Below are positions 21,228 to 31,815 of a DNA stretch of 64,000 bases, piece after piece (positions within the stretch are counted from its first letter, which is position 1; each line of letters opens with the position of its first letter). Source of the DNA: Megalopta genalis. Its lineage: Eukaryota; Arthropoda; Insecta; Hymenoptera; Halictidae. The notes under the pieces were generated by a model that worked only from the letters and a program-made list of their open reading frames with translations, had not been told where the DNA came from and searched no databases. Location of the stretch: NCBI RefSeq assembly GCF_051020955.1, contig NC_135016.1, positions 28,677,131 through 28,741,130 of the forward strand, in the 5' to 3' direction. Made by a program: the position numbers and the translations under genes.

Positions 21228-22755
21228 GACAAAAGTGTTTGGATTAAAAGTGAATGGGTACTCTGAGAAGAACAAAGTGCCATAATAAAAATTTCGAAAA
21301 ATTTGTTTATTCGATAACAAGCTCGAGTCATCTTGACGTTTATAAAATAGCGCTATGTATTTTTTACTTCATAGCGTTATAGCTGACGAAAACACGAAAA
21401 CCATGATTTTTCAGACATTTCCGATAATCTCGCAAAAACATATCTACAACGAAAATCGCTCGGTATTCACTTTTCTACAAACTGGAATATAAAGACTTTC
21501 AGAAAAAAATTGTTGCTTCATAAAAAATGTTGGTCACCTCGATTTTTGAAACGTTAATACATATTTCGGTCTCGACAATATTTTAGCCGGCGTCGTGACG
21601 AATTCCACGACCTATTACACTATAACGTTAAACCTTGAACCAACGCTACAATAATTTTGTCCACGGATCGCTGGTTCGCCAGACCATTGTGCGACGCGTT
21701 GCGCCGCGACGCCCCGTGTTCCCTCGTTTAGATATCCCGAACGCCGGCGAATCGTCGCGGCTAACTAGTCTTCTCGCGCGTTTATCTCGCCGGTCGAGGA
21801 ACCGTCGCGTGTCCTAGCCGCGTTAGTGCAACGTCAACCGTTTGATTTAACGCGGCCGTAGCACGTGCTTCGAATACCTGCGCGGCCGCGCCGCTCCAAA
21901 ACTTTGATGAACTTCTTTCGGCCGGTGCGCCGCGCCGGTGCTTCTCGTTAACCCTTCGTGACCCCTGCGAATACTTTTAAACCATCGATTCCGACGGAAC
22001 GATGCTACCGACCAAACATCGGCTTCGCTCAGAAGCGCGGTCTCGCTTCCGGCGCGAATGCGACGGCTTCGATGGAAAAGCAGACCGACACGCGGACGTA
22101 CCTTCCGTTATTTTCTAGCGTACATTTGTCGATTTTCCTGGCTGTAAATTAAAAAGTAAAATCTGAAGTAACACAAGCCCTGAACGCGTATACCGTGTTT
22201 TCCAACTAGATTGTGGATTTTATGCGTAATCATGATTCGATTACGCCGCTTGCAAATTATTAGAAGAAACAATTTATTTCTATTTAATTTCCGTTCCTAA
22301 CAACACGTCTTTGGAAAGTTTCGTCAGGCTGCCGAAAGTCGAACGTATCGCGCGGTGTTTTGCACGGTCGGATTTGCACGATAACACGTAAATCGGATCT
22401 GGAAAGTGCAGAAGTCCGGATATTGTTGTACCGCGGAAATACTCTTTCCGGAACTCGTAGAAATTCCTAGGGAAGTTACCGCGACCGCCGCGAAATGTTC
22501 GAGTTTTCGTAACCCGCCGCTAAATACGCTGATCGTCGTTACCTGAACGGCGAGATGCTCGCCCCTTGCCCCGCGGCGCCCGTGCAGATCCCATTTTACG
22601 CCGAGATTTAGCGCTTGGCCTGCTCGTTTTTTAGCGCGTGGCGCGCAGACCAACGCGCGTACCAGACACGCGCGCGTGGGACGAACAAAAGCGCTTTTTA
22701 AAACAAATTTATTGCTGCGCGACGGGGGTCGCTGCGAACACGGCGGTTACCAAGC
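21228..22755. other. no gene seen; GC-rich from 21590
   Basis: 21228-21590 is AT-rich and contains a diverged relative of the preceding satellite unit. 21600-22140 and 22320-22720 are GC-rich with frames up to 109 codons on the minus strand and no recognisable product. A family T-like word (CTAGATTGTGGATTTTATGC) lies near 22207. Confidence 0.4.
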
Positions 22756-22799
22756 TGGAGAGAGAGAGAGAGAGAGAGAAAGAGTGAGAGAGAGAAGGA
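22756..22799. repeat. GA microsatellite
   Basis: A run of GAGAGAGA with single AAGAG and GTGAG interruptions. Confidence 0.9.
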
Positions 22800-25648
22800 G
22801 GGGCAGCTGTCCCTGATACGAGGCTCGCCACCCCCGCGGAACCCCCTTGTTTCGCGACTCTACCCCAGGGCGTAGTCTGGACATTTACGAGTGCGTCCCG
22901 GTGCATTTTTAAAACCGTTCCGGCCGTGGAACGGAAACATTAGCCCCGTCCCTGTCAGCGGACGGGTATAATCCAGACGGGAGCCGGTCGCATAATCGGC
23001 GCCCGGAACGGACTCTTTTTTTCGGCGGCGCCAGGAGCGAAAAGCCGAGCCCCACCTGTCGGCCGACAAAACGTAAATCCGATTATAGTCGCATTTGTTG
23101 ACAAAGACAGAGCCGATCGACGCCGAATTTATACGACTCTCGTGGTCTTCTGTGTTCCGTCGCGTTCCGCTTTCAACGTCGCTCATTTCGTGCTACCCTG
23201 TAAGGGTATAGCGAGGGTATTGTGGCGAAGAGAACTTCGTTGAATATTTATGTGTAACATTAAAATTTCTGCGACGTAAAGTGATATACTGAATTGATTT
23301 ATTGGTACAATGATAATTAAATCCGTTAAATAATACTATTATTTGGAAAATAAATAAAGTAATAATCACTGATCTCTCGATCGGTGATTTCCTAGAAATT
23401 TGAATTTGTATGAATAAGTTATTTATTTGAAATATCGTTAGAAGTGTTTATCTGTGTGTCCACGATTTCAATAAACATCAATTAAATTAAATATCGATTA
23501 AATTAATCGATTAGTGATAAACATATTATTTGGGGCAAATTCAGCTGTGATGAACAGCAAACGAAACCTGCGTGAACAAAAATTGTACAGTGACATAACC
23601 TGAAACTAACCTAAAATGGCTATATTTTTTAATCTCTTGATGTACAAATAAAAGGGAATTTGACGCGTCCGAAAAATACTATTTAATTTGGCTCGACTGA
23701 ACAGTTATGTGTAATTACTCATTTATGGATGCAACTTTGTTGTTGATGCTGATGATTGGTAGGAGGGTGGGGCATCTCGAATATCGTAAACAAACCAGAA
23801 TCGACGCACGAGTGAAGCAACTGCGTAATCCAATAATATACTGGACGGCGTCCGCCGAAAACAGTCGTTGACGAGTTAGGCTCGTCAAAGTCTACAGTGA
23901 CAGATGAAACGAATGACGACCCCAACTCGTCATTGTATATCAAGGGGTTAACCAAAGCTTGTTAACCCGAGAAAATATAATAAAATATGCCTACCAAAAA
24001 GTGTTTCAAAATGTTGTTCTTATTTACAAACTGATGAACGCGTTAAACAATTCAATACTATTAATTGATTCGTTTAATTTCTAATTTTATATTTTTACGA
24101 AATATGAAATGTTTATGCATTATAATGAAATGTTTTTGTTCCGCGTTTTGCCCATATGTGGAGCAAAGCGTTTATACGCAGTTTTAAAGCTACCTTAAGG
24201 TTATTTACAAAAATGCGACGCTTTGCAATTATATAAAGATATTCAACTATTATCAAAATTCGCTTTAATAATATTTTATCAAAGAAAACGTTCTATATCC
24301 TTCTCCGAACTTTTCTGGGCTAAACGTGTCCCGGTCTCCCTGACAATAATTTTCTAAAAGAAAAAGATATCGCCGTAAAAATATTATTATTATTACGAAA
24401 ACTTTCCTATCCGGTTATCTATTTCACTGGAAATCACAATCGCGAGTCGGAATCGTCGAAGTACGACAAAAAGTCGAAGACACTTCTGGATCGCATAAAA
24501 TTCCATAAAATTCCACAAAAATTGGAACCCGGTCAGTGCGACAGCTCGATAGTTCCGCGAGAGTTTCCAGCAGCGGGCGAATGAATTCTACAGGATTGGC
24601 CAGCGGAACGAACTCCGGCGACCGTTCATGCGGATTTATAACCGCGGAATAGGAATTTCCAAGGAAGCATAAAACACGCGAGCAAAGGTTACCCGCGAGC
24701 CACCGGCGCGATGCATCTTGTAGACATTTAATAAACGTTTTCACCCCCGGTTTGCTCGAGCGACGAGGAGCGCCACGGGCGGGGGCCGAGACGGAGACCG
24801 AGACCCAGGCGGTTGGCTTCGACGCGGGCCGACGTCGCGGTGCCCGGCGTTGAAAAATGCACTCGTGCTCGTCATCGTGCACGAACGCTCGTTACCCGTA
24901 CGTCTGGCATCGTCTGCGAGAGAAGCCGCAAGCACAAATTGCGGAAACGGTAGACACGCTCGCAGGCTTCGGGCGGACGCTGGCTGCGAGCTTCACCTTC
25001 CGGTCCACTGGACTCTCGTTTGTGCCAGCCCGGCAACACAGCGCGAATAAAGGACACCTATACACGCGCCGTCTTTGTGTGGAGACGCTGGGATACGTGG
25101 ATACTAACTGTCGCTCTAGGCACCAAGGAAAACGGGCATTAGACAGGCACACCCCGGCTCGCTCTCGCCCTTGCCTCCTCCCGCGGCGGCCACGAACACG
25201 AACACGCGAATTAGAGCGTGAACGTATCGTTCGTCTTGAAGCCTGGCTACCGTTGATGAGCGGCCGAAGATGCGGAATAAGGCATTAGCGCGGGCCCGTC
25301 ACGTCCGGGCTCGGATTCGACGGAGATTGTTATCTTTGCTTCGAGCCGTTGCTGCTGAAACCACCGAATTTCAGGGCTCCGTCCAAAGACCTCTCCACTA
25401 TTTGGCGTTAGTGCTACCGAGCCCTAAACGCGATTGATGTGTATTCTTTTATAACAATAGCAAGATTGGATTTATTTAAGCTTCCCATGATTTATATTAT
25501 AATATATGCTTCAATATATAAATAAATGTAGGTAAACGTTTCTTTTAGAAAGATTTTCATAATATCCGGAACTGTGAAGGAAAAAGTCTCAATTTAATCC
25601 TCGTCTGTTCCTGGTGTCAATTTAACGCTATTTTTAAGTTGCGGAGTA
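22800..25648. other. no gene seen; possible single piggyBac-like end
   Basis: At 23940-23952 the sequence CAAGGGGTTAACC, read inversely (TTAACCCCTTG), resembles a piggyBac-like end, and the next 80 bp repeat GACGAGTT(A/G)GG twice; no partner was found. Frames up to 152 codons at 24424-25288 are GC-rich and overlap on both strands. 23250-23700 and 23950-24420 are AT-rich and blank. Confidence 0.4.
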
Positions 25649-25848
25649 CAGTAAATTCTCCTCAATTTTTCTTCAGGTTGTAAACAAAACTAGACACTGG
25701 CGAAGATGGGATACAATTATTCGAGCCTCGCGGCACATTTTTACAGTTGCCCTTTGTCAATAATTATAAAAACGAGATGCAAGGTTCGAATAACCGCATC
25801 TCCTCTTTCCAAATTGTCCATTTTTCTTTACATGCTGTAGGAAATTAT
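25649..25848. mobile_element. palindromic MITE, family P, right end lost
   Basis: TA then CAGTAAATTCTCCTCAATTT opens a typical family P hairpin with the central CGAGCCTCGCGGCACATTT and ACGAGATGCAAGGTTCGAAT arms. The right arm runs to TTTCTTTACATGCTGTAGG and then dissolves into AT repeats instead of the family's terminal sequence. Confidence 0.75.
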
Positions 25849-26203
25849 TATTATATATATTATATATAATATTATATATATTATTATATATTATTATCAT
25901 TATTTTATATATATATATATATTTATATTTATATTTATATTTATATTTATATTTATATTTATATTTATATTTATATTTATATTTATATTTATATTTATAT
26001 TTATATTTATATTTATATTTATATTTATATTTATATTTATATTTATATTTATATTTATATTTATATTTATATTTATATTTATATTTATATTTATATTTAT
26101 ATTTATATTTATATTTATATTTATATTTATATTTATATTTATATTTATATTTATATTTATATTTATATTTATATTTATATTTATATTTATATTTATATTT
26201 ATA
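25849..26203. repeat. AT repeats and a perfect 6-bp microsatellite of about 285 bp
   Basis: 25849-25918 is irregular TTA/TATA repeat. From about 25919 to 26205 the unit ATATTT repeats without a single visible interruption, about 47 times. Such purity implies recent expansion, or an assembly feature. It is bounded on the left by a truncated MITE and on the right by a mariner end. Confidence 0.95.
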
Positions 26204-26753
26204 TTAGGTCTACCGAAAAGTTCTGTCCGATAGTGTCACTTCAAGTTTCAATTCATATGCACATGTTGGTTTGAGACATATATGACTATCTCTCTTTATC
26301 ATTGCATTTACACACGTGTACTCTCCTAAATAAACTGAAACAAAGATGTCTCATGTCATTATTAAGTGAGACGCGATCGTGAAAACATGGCAACCGATGA
26401 TAATGCCAGACCACATGCTGCTTTGGCGACACGTCAGAAAATCGCAGAGCTAGGCTGGGAAATTCTGTCGCATCCACCACACTCCCCAGACCTAGCACTC
26501 TCCGATTATCACTTGTTTCTCTCTTTGCAAAACTTTTTACAGGAAAAAAATTCAAAACTGAAGTTGATGTCAACCAAGCACTTAGTTGAGTTCTTCGTCT
26601 CTAAAAATAAATCATTTTTTAAAAATGGCATTTACAAGTTGCCATCACGCTGGCAAGAAGTCATAAGTAACGATGGAAAGTATATTCTACAATAAATATT
26701 ATTAAATGTATGAAAATTGTGTTATATTTCTATTCAAAAACGGACAGAACTTT
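26204..26753 (+). mobile_element. internally deleted mariner (DD34D)
   Basis: The left end reads TTAGGTCTACCGAAAAGTTC and continues TGTCCG. The right end, read inversely, has only AAAGTTCTGTCCG; the outer 11 or so bases are replaced by a TA microsatellite. The first 140 bp are untranslated; the coding part begins abruptly in the catalytic region, so most of the N-terminal half is deleted. Confidence 0.85.
26390..26695 (+). pseudogene. mariner transposase, C-terminal fragment
   Basis: The frame (open from 26366) encodes DDNARPHAALATRQK, then HPPHSPDLALSDYHLF, with exactly 34 residues between the two catalytic Asp residues. It continues through WQEVISNDGKYILQ to a stop. The N-terminal DNA-binding domains and first catalytic Asp are absent. 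Residues before ATDDN come from the deletion junction. It differs from the mariner at 16 kb in both ends and sequence, so it is a separate family. Confidence 0.9.
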
Positions 26754-26774
26754 ATATATATATATTTATTATTA

Positions 26775-26824
<50 letters not shown>
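26754..26824. repeat. TA microsatellite
   Basis: TATATA runs with a TTATTATATTT interruption near 26766-26780, directly abutting the broken mariner end. Confidence 0.9.
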
Positions 26825-26829
<5 letters not shown>

Positions 26830-28041
26830 GGTCCCCAAAAGAACAATATACAGCCGAACAAAATTTGTCGATTTCGTATGGTATGTTTCAGTAGATATTT
26901 ACGAGAAAACACAGAAAATGCATGCTTCATTGCGTTTTTTCCCACTAGATGGCAATACAGCTTTTGCAACATAATTTATCGATCGTCCAATTCAATATAA
27001 AAATATCTGCTTAATTATTTACATCAAGGGCGATCTCTTCCATTAAAACGATTTTTATACATATTGTCCGAGGGCCTACTGTACTCGCAATTGCCTTTAC
27101 GTTCGCGTTCCCTTTGCCGGGGCCAAGGTGCATCGGTTGAAAAAACGCGGTGAAAATTCCAGTGTCTTTGACAAAGGTACGTTTGCCCGCTAACCGAAGC
27201 TGTAACGGGAACGATTCCGAGCACGTTGATTAAAGTAGCTTCGACCGTCTCGGAGTCGTATCGATCTCACGGGTTCGGCCCGGTCGGATTATGGACCGCT
27301 ACTTGCCCCGGTAAAGGCAAGGGGTACTGGTACAAGTACGCCGACGAATCCCGAAGATTGAAGTACACGAAATGAACCGGAGTGTATGACAGAGAGTGAA
27401 CTTTCGTCGTTTCCGCGGACTGAAATTTTGCTTGTATTTGGGATAGCCTCGGAGATAATATTTTTTTTTGCAGGCGCGGCGAGGAGGAGGGAGAAAGAGA
27501 AAGAGGGAGGGGCGGAAAGAGAGCGAGAGGCGGAGAGAGCGAGAGGAAGAGAGGAACCCGGAGAATTAGAGCGTGAGCGTGCTGTAAAGCTTCGGAGACG
27601 AAAAAGTGGAGAGCACGCTGGGGAGGCCAAGGCGGATGGCGCAGAGGAAAGAGTCGTTCGCGGGACGGGATTAATGGGCCAATTTTTATAAGACGCCGTT
27701 GAAAAAGTCTGGAGATCGTCGGGTTGAAAAATTTAAGTGGGTTCGTTCGTCTGTAAAATTTCCCCGGAAGTCGATTAATAGAACATGTCGCGCTGCGAAC
27801 GCGTAATTCCGTCGCATCATCCGAGCTGCGGACGAAAATAGCGTGATTATAGAAGTTAAATATCTTCCATACACATTTTCAGGCATTGAATTCGACGTTC
27901 TTACGTATTGAATTCGAGTGTATGCTTCTCGCAGGATGCAACACTTGTTGCAACGCCGGGTCGGGTTTCCTTTGGTTTCGTTAATATTCGAAGTGTGTCG
28001 ACTGCAAGCAAAAGTTATGTACTTTGAGTTATATATATATA
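26825..28041. other. no gene seen; GA-rich patch
   Basis: A GAGGAGGAGGGAGAAAG-type patch at 27478-27560 gives Arg/Glu-rich frames (101 codons) that look like low-complexity artefacts. No repeat family was recognised elsewhere. Confidence 0.45.
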
Positions 28042-28498
28042 CAGAATGTCCCAGGTTTTAATGTTCAAACTTTGTTAGTGTATTCTATGGTACAAAGTAA
28101 GTAAAAAATGTTATGTAAACATAGGTCATATAGAGCCTTTATTAAGAAGTTATAACAAAAATTCAGAATAGGAATAGTAATTGCATTGGAATAGTGAAGC
28201 ATTGGCTTGAATAGATCAGCACATGCCGTGTGTTTATGTAAGCTTTGTTTATTAATACACTTCGAAATGTATTAATAACCGTTGTTGACAATACATAATT
28301 GACATCGATCGAAGATTTTTTTTATTTTTTATTTTTTTTTAGTTGATAACTATTCCTATTTTGAATTTTTGTTATAACTTCTTGATAAAGCTCTATATGA
28401 CCTATGTTTACATAACATTTACTTAACATTTACATAACATTACTTTGTGCCATAGAATATGCTGACGAAGTTTGAACATTAAAATCTGGGACACCCTG
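28042..28498. mobile_element. long-arm MITE, family L
   Basis: TA flanks both sides. The left end CAGAATGTCCCAGGTTTTAA pairs with the inverse right end CAGGGTGTCCCAGATTTTAA, and arms of about 130-150 bp stay complementary through TTATGTAAACATAGGTCATA and AAAATTCAGAATAGGAATAG. The loop of about 160 bp contains a T-rich run. The right arm has a small duplication (ACATTTACTTAACATTTAC). Non-coding. Confidence 0.85.
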
Positions 28499-28504
28499 TA
28501 TATA

Positions 28505-28855
28505 CGTGGCCCACAAAAGTGTGCGTACACCATATAAAACGAAATAACTTTTTTCAAACTGGACCGAATAACCTGAATTTTGTTAGATTTTCAGCAGGCA
28601 TATAAGTCACCGAGATCCACGAAAGGCATTTTTTAAATTTTCGTTATACGCTCAGATAAAAAAATTTAAACAACAAGAGTTTTGTATTCTTTTCTGTCAT
28701 TCCGAGTGATAGAAAAATTTTAAAAAAGAGCATTTTAGTCATTGTTTAGTAAACCGGTCCTTCTATCAACCAAAAAAGAAATGCAAGTCATTTAGTCTAG
28801 TTTGAAAAAAGTTATTGCGTTTTAAAAAGTGTATAAACACGTTTATGGGCCACTG
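28505..28855. mobile_element. Tc1-like MITE, family C, copy 3
   Basis: Begins CGTGGCCCACAAAAGTGTGC after TA and ends, inversely, CAGTGGCCCATAAACGTG before TA. Inner arms pair AACTTTTTTCAAACTGGAC with TCTAGTTTGAAAAAAGTTAT. It is separated from family L by only TATATA. Confidence 0.8.
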
Positions 28856-28861
28856 TAGCTA

Positions 28862-28944
28862 TTAGATCGTTGCGAAAGTAATAATTTCGGTTCTCCAAAT
28901 ATATTACTTGCAAGAAAACCGAAATTACTTTTGCAATGACCGAA
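28862..28944. mobile_element. 83-bp mini-mariner hairpin, family M
   Basis: TA-flanked. The left end TTAGATCGTTGCGAAAGTAA and inverse right end TTCGGTCATTGCAAAAGTAA lead into the same TTTCGGTTTTC block, so almost the whole element is two inverted ends. The GCAAAAGTAATT word is also found in the ends of cecropia-type mariners and in vertebrate MADE1-like elements (from memory). A second copy is at 50821-50890. Confidence 0.75.
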
Positions 28945-28946
28945 TA

Positions 28947-30197
28947 CAGGATATTCTCGCGACTAAGTTCTAACGTTATTTGCATCATTATTTGCATCCA
29001 AGTTGCAATTGAAAGAAGGAGAGGAAACATAAATCCTGGATTTTATGCACTTGCGACAAAAACGCGCAAGAATGCAGGAATTGGTTGGTCAGGAATTTGT
29101 ACCTTGCAGAAAGATCAGCGATCTGGACGCAGCAGCCTCCGTTTTACCCTTTCTAACCCTGACGAAGGCTGAACGCGAACATCTCTTCGCCCATTTGCAA
29201 TGGATCCAGCCTAATCGGGCGTCGGAAACACCGAATAACGCGCGACGGACGGTCCGCTACTAGACAGGAAATAAATAGCACGCGCAGTAATTAATCCGAA
29301 GCTGGGACGATGAACGACCGGGTGAAATGTGATCGCGAGACGAAAACCGAAAGTAGGACACAGGATAGAGTGACGTCAAAGGAATATACATTCACTCGCG
29401 TGGGCGGGATATAACGTCAACGTCGCAACGCGGGGTCGCGTCGCATCGCGCAGGAACATTCTAAATTACAGTACGGAACCGCCTCGGAAAAAGGACGAGA
29501 ACAATGCAACACGTTACGTATGCATATTGTTACGAAATATTTCTGATCTTCCGCGACGGTCTCTGTTCCCTCGGTCGCGCCCGGCTCCATAGAAACGGGG
29601 AATTGGAGTGTGAACTCCTGGCATTCTCTTACGGGCGAGGAGTTCGCGAACGGGAACCGAAGGATACGAGGTAACCGAAGGGATAGGCGAGCTGGCAGAG
29701 TAATCTAGGAAGTCTCAACGCGGCGAGGAGAGACAGAGGGGGGGGGGGGCGCGGAGAGAGGCGCCGCGAGAAAGCCCTAGAGAGCTCTGGAATTGTCTCT
29801 TACAAAAATATCCTTCGTAGAGGATATCTCACGTAGGATTTCAGAACGACCGGTTCGATTATGAAGTTGCTGCGATATTGTTTCGCGATCGAGAACGCCG
29901 CGCCAGCCGGATTGCTCGGCGTTACCAAGCTTATTTCGAAGATAATGTCGACGGGGAGGGTTGGTTAAAAACGGAACGATTTACCAACGAATCGTGCTTC
30001 GAAGAGGATCGTAGTAAATGCGAACGCTGCTCCGGCAGCGTTGGATCGCAGTCGGAAACGGTTCGCGCGTGCTACCGAACATATTTTGTGTACTTTAAAA
30101 ATGTTTCGTGATTCCAGCTCTTGCTAGACTGCGGATATGCAAAATAAAAATTATCCGCCTCGATTGCGGATAATTTAAACTAAATTTGTTTTCCTTC
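28947..30197. other. no gene seen; short G-run and family T-like end
   Basis: A run of about 11 G lies near 29740. CTAGACTGCGGATATGCAAA at 30127 matches a family T left end without a clear partner. Frames are 78 codons or fewer. GC-rich mixed sequence elsewhere. Confidence 0.45.
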
Positions 30198-30201
30198 TTA
30201 A

Positions 30202-30727
30202 CCCTTTCGCTACGACAGCTCCATCCGCCGAAGTACCGTCACCGAACGGAAACTCGCTCCAGAAATACGCACAGTGCGCGTGGTTTCTGTCTATATGTTG
30301 TTCCAAATCTTAAATAATAACTGTGCCGAGTAAAACAATCGTTGCTCTAATGTAACAAGTATATTTACATTTTTAATTTAAAAAGACTTACAAAATTATA
30401 GGTAACATAGGTATTTATATAATTACAAAGCCTAACGATTAAATGTTTAATATAATAAATAACGAGACGAAAATTATTAAAATATAATAATATGTAAAAA
30501 CTGATAATATAATTCTGTGCAATATATTTGAAAGCAAGGATCTATACAAAGGCCAACATCGCAATCTTTGCACTCGTACCGCGAATCCGTTCTTTTATCA
30601 TTTTTGCTACAAATTACACATCTGCGTCTTCTGTATACACTTCATTTCGATGCCGCATATATGCGACGCCCGTACCCACAGGTCCTCGAATGGATGCCGC
30701 ATATATGCGGCGCTCGGCGCGAAAGAG
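30202..30727. mobile_element. piggyBac-like MITE with GCCGCATATATGCGGC palindromes
   Basis: TTAA at 30198-30201 and 30728-30731 flank ends CCCTTTCGCTACGAC and (inverse) CTCTTTCGCGCCGAG. Near the right end a perfect 16-bp palindrome GCCGCATATATGCGGC (30696-30711) and a one-mismatch copy (30652-30667) occur 44 bp apart. Interior AT-rich; no transposase frame. Confidence 0.75.
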
Positions 30728-30765
30728 TTAAAGAAAGTAATCTAACAGCATTCTTAGAGTCTTAT

Positions 30766-31127
30766 CACTTTATCGTCCGGTCGTGGTTGAGGCTGCCACT
30801 CAGTAAGGACTGGCTTAGTCGCGCGCGCATTTGCTCCCAGTACCGGCTAAATTTTCGCTATTCATTGTGTTGTGCTTATTCCTTTAAAAATAATAATAAA
30901 TAATAATAATTATTATAATTATAATTCATAAGGATATGGGGAGGTCAGCATACAGGAGGTCAGCTACTAACAAAACAGTAAAGAAGCGAAAACCGTCGAT
31001 AGCTAAAAGTCGATTAATAGGCTATCGGTCGATAAGCATTGGCAATCGAAAAGCCGATTAATAGGCTAGCGATCGATAAACATTGGCAATCGAAAAGCCG
31101 ATAAATAGGCTAGCGGTCGATAAAGTG
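30766..31127 (+). mobile_element. 362-bp piggyBac-like MITE, copy 1
   Basis: Ends CACTTTATCGTCCGG and (inverse) CACTTTATCGACCGC. Right flank is TTAA; left flank TTAT. Near the right end three near-repeats contain GCCGATTAATAGGC or GCCGATAAATAGGC, followed by CGATCGATAAAC or similar. Other copies: 36246-36607 (inverted) and 37697-38058, all exactly 362 bp. Confidence 0.9.
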
Positions 31128-31227
31128 TTAATTCAGTCGGACAGTTCTGTAATAAGTAGACTGCGGATTTTATGCGTTTATGGTAAAAGTGTGTAGCTGA
31201 AATTTAATAATACAGGATTTAATAATA

Positions 31228-31378
31228 CAGGATATCTTATGATTACGTTAACACTCGGAAAGAGGTGATTGCTGAGGTCATTTGGAGTAACTTTTTCCTC
31301 AGCGAAAATGCGATCCGCGGCTTGATGACCTCAGGAATCATTCCTTTCCTGGTGTTAACTTAATTATGGGACACCCTG
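31228..31378. mobile_element. short hairpin MITE within the captured DNA
   Basis: TA-flanked inverted ends CAGGATATCTTATGATTACG and (inverse) CAGGGTGTCCCATAATTAAG, with arms pairing around GAGGTCATTTGG / GATGACCTCAGG. The same element is at 38159-38309. The terminal CAGGGTGTCCCA is shared with families H and L. A family T end (TAGACTGCGGATTTTATGCG) precedes it at about 31149. Confidence 0.6.
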
Positions 31379-31815
31379 TACCGTAACACCGTTTTCGATT
31401 TATAAAAATTACTAAAGGGAACGATTTATTTTGATTCAATTTATAATTCACACAGTCGAGTTGTATAATTTTTATTTTACATAAAGAGCCGCAGTCCGGT
31501 AGTAAGATATAACGTAACAAAAATCAGGTAATAAAAATGTAAAGGAACTAATTTTTTAAATTAATTACTACGGAGTTTCATTATACAATCTTGTGTTATG
31601 TCATTATGATGGCAATTCGATACATTTCAGTTATTTATGTATCATGTATCAAGAAAAGCCGATTAATAGGCTAGCGATCGATAAACATTGGCAATCGAAA
31701 AGCCGATAAATAGGCTAGCGGTCGATAAAGTGTTATAATCGTTCCCTGTCCCACCTACACATTTTTCTATTAAATGCATAAAATATGCAGGACATACCGA
31801 TTATATTTGACTCGT

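Larger units (their letters stand above)
30766..31732 (+). mobile_element. composite piggyBac-like unit that captured flanking DNA
   Basis: A full 362-bp MITE (30766-31127) is followed by 525 bp of other DNA (31128-31652) and then by an 80-bp piece equal to the MITE's right end (31653-31732). The outer borders are CACTTTATCG and CGATAAAGTG, flanked on both sides by TTAT (30762-30765, 31733-31736). The first 887 bp are nearly identical to 37697-38583, with about nine mismatches by eye and no net indel. That copy lies inside repeat R; this one does not. The simplest reading is that the MITE's left end and a second right end moved together. Confidence 0.7.

Noticed and set aside
23719..23955. 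78-codon minus-strand frame beside a TTAACCCCTTG end
   Set aside because: Only one end of a possible piggyBac-like element is visible and the peptide matches nothing I recognise.
24424..25288. 152- and 143-codon frames on opposite strands
   Set aside because: GC-rich, overlapping on both strands, no motif or plausible splice structure seen.
31338..31520. 60-codon frame repeated almost identically at 38269-38451
   Set aside because: Its duplication is explained by the 887-bp repeated segment; it reads across a MITE end and repeat R.
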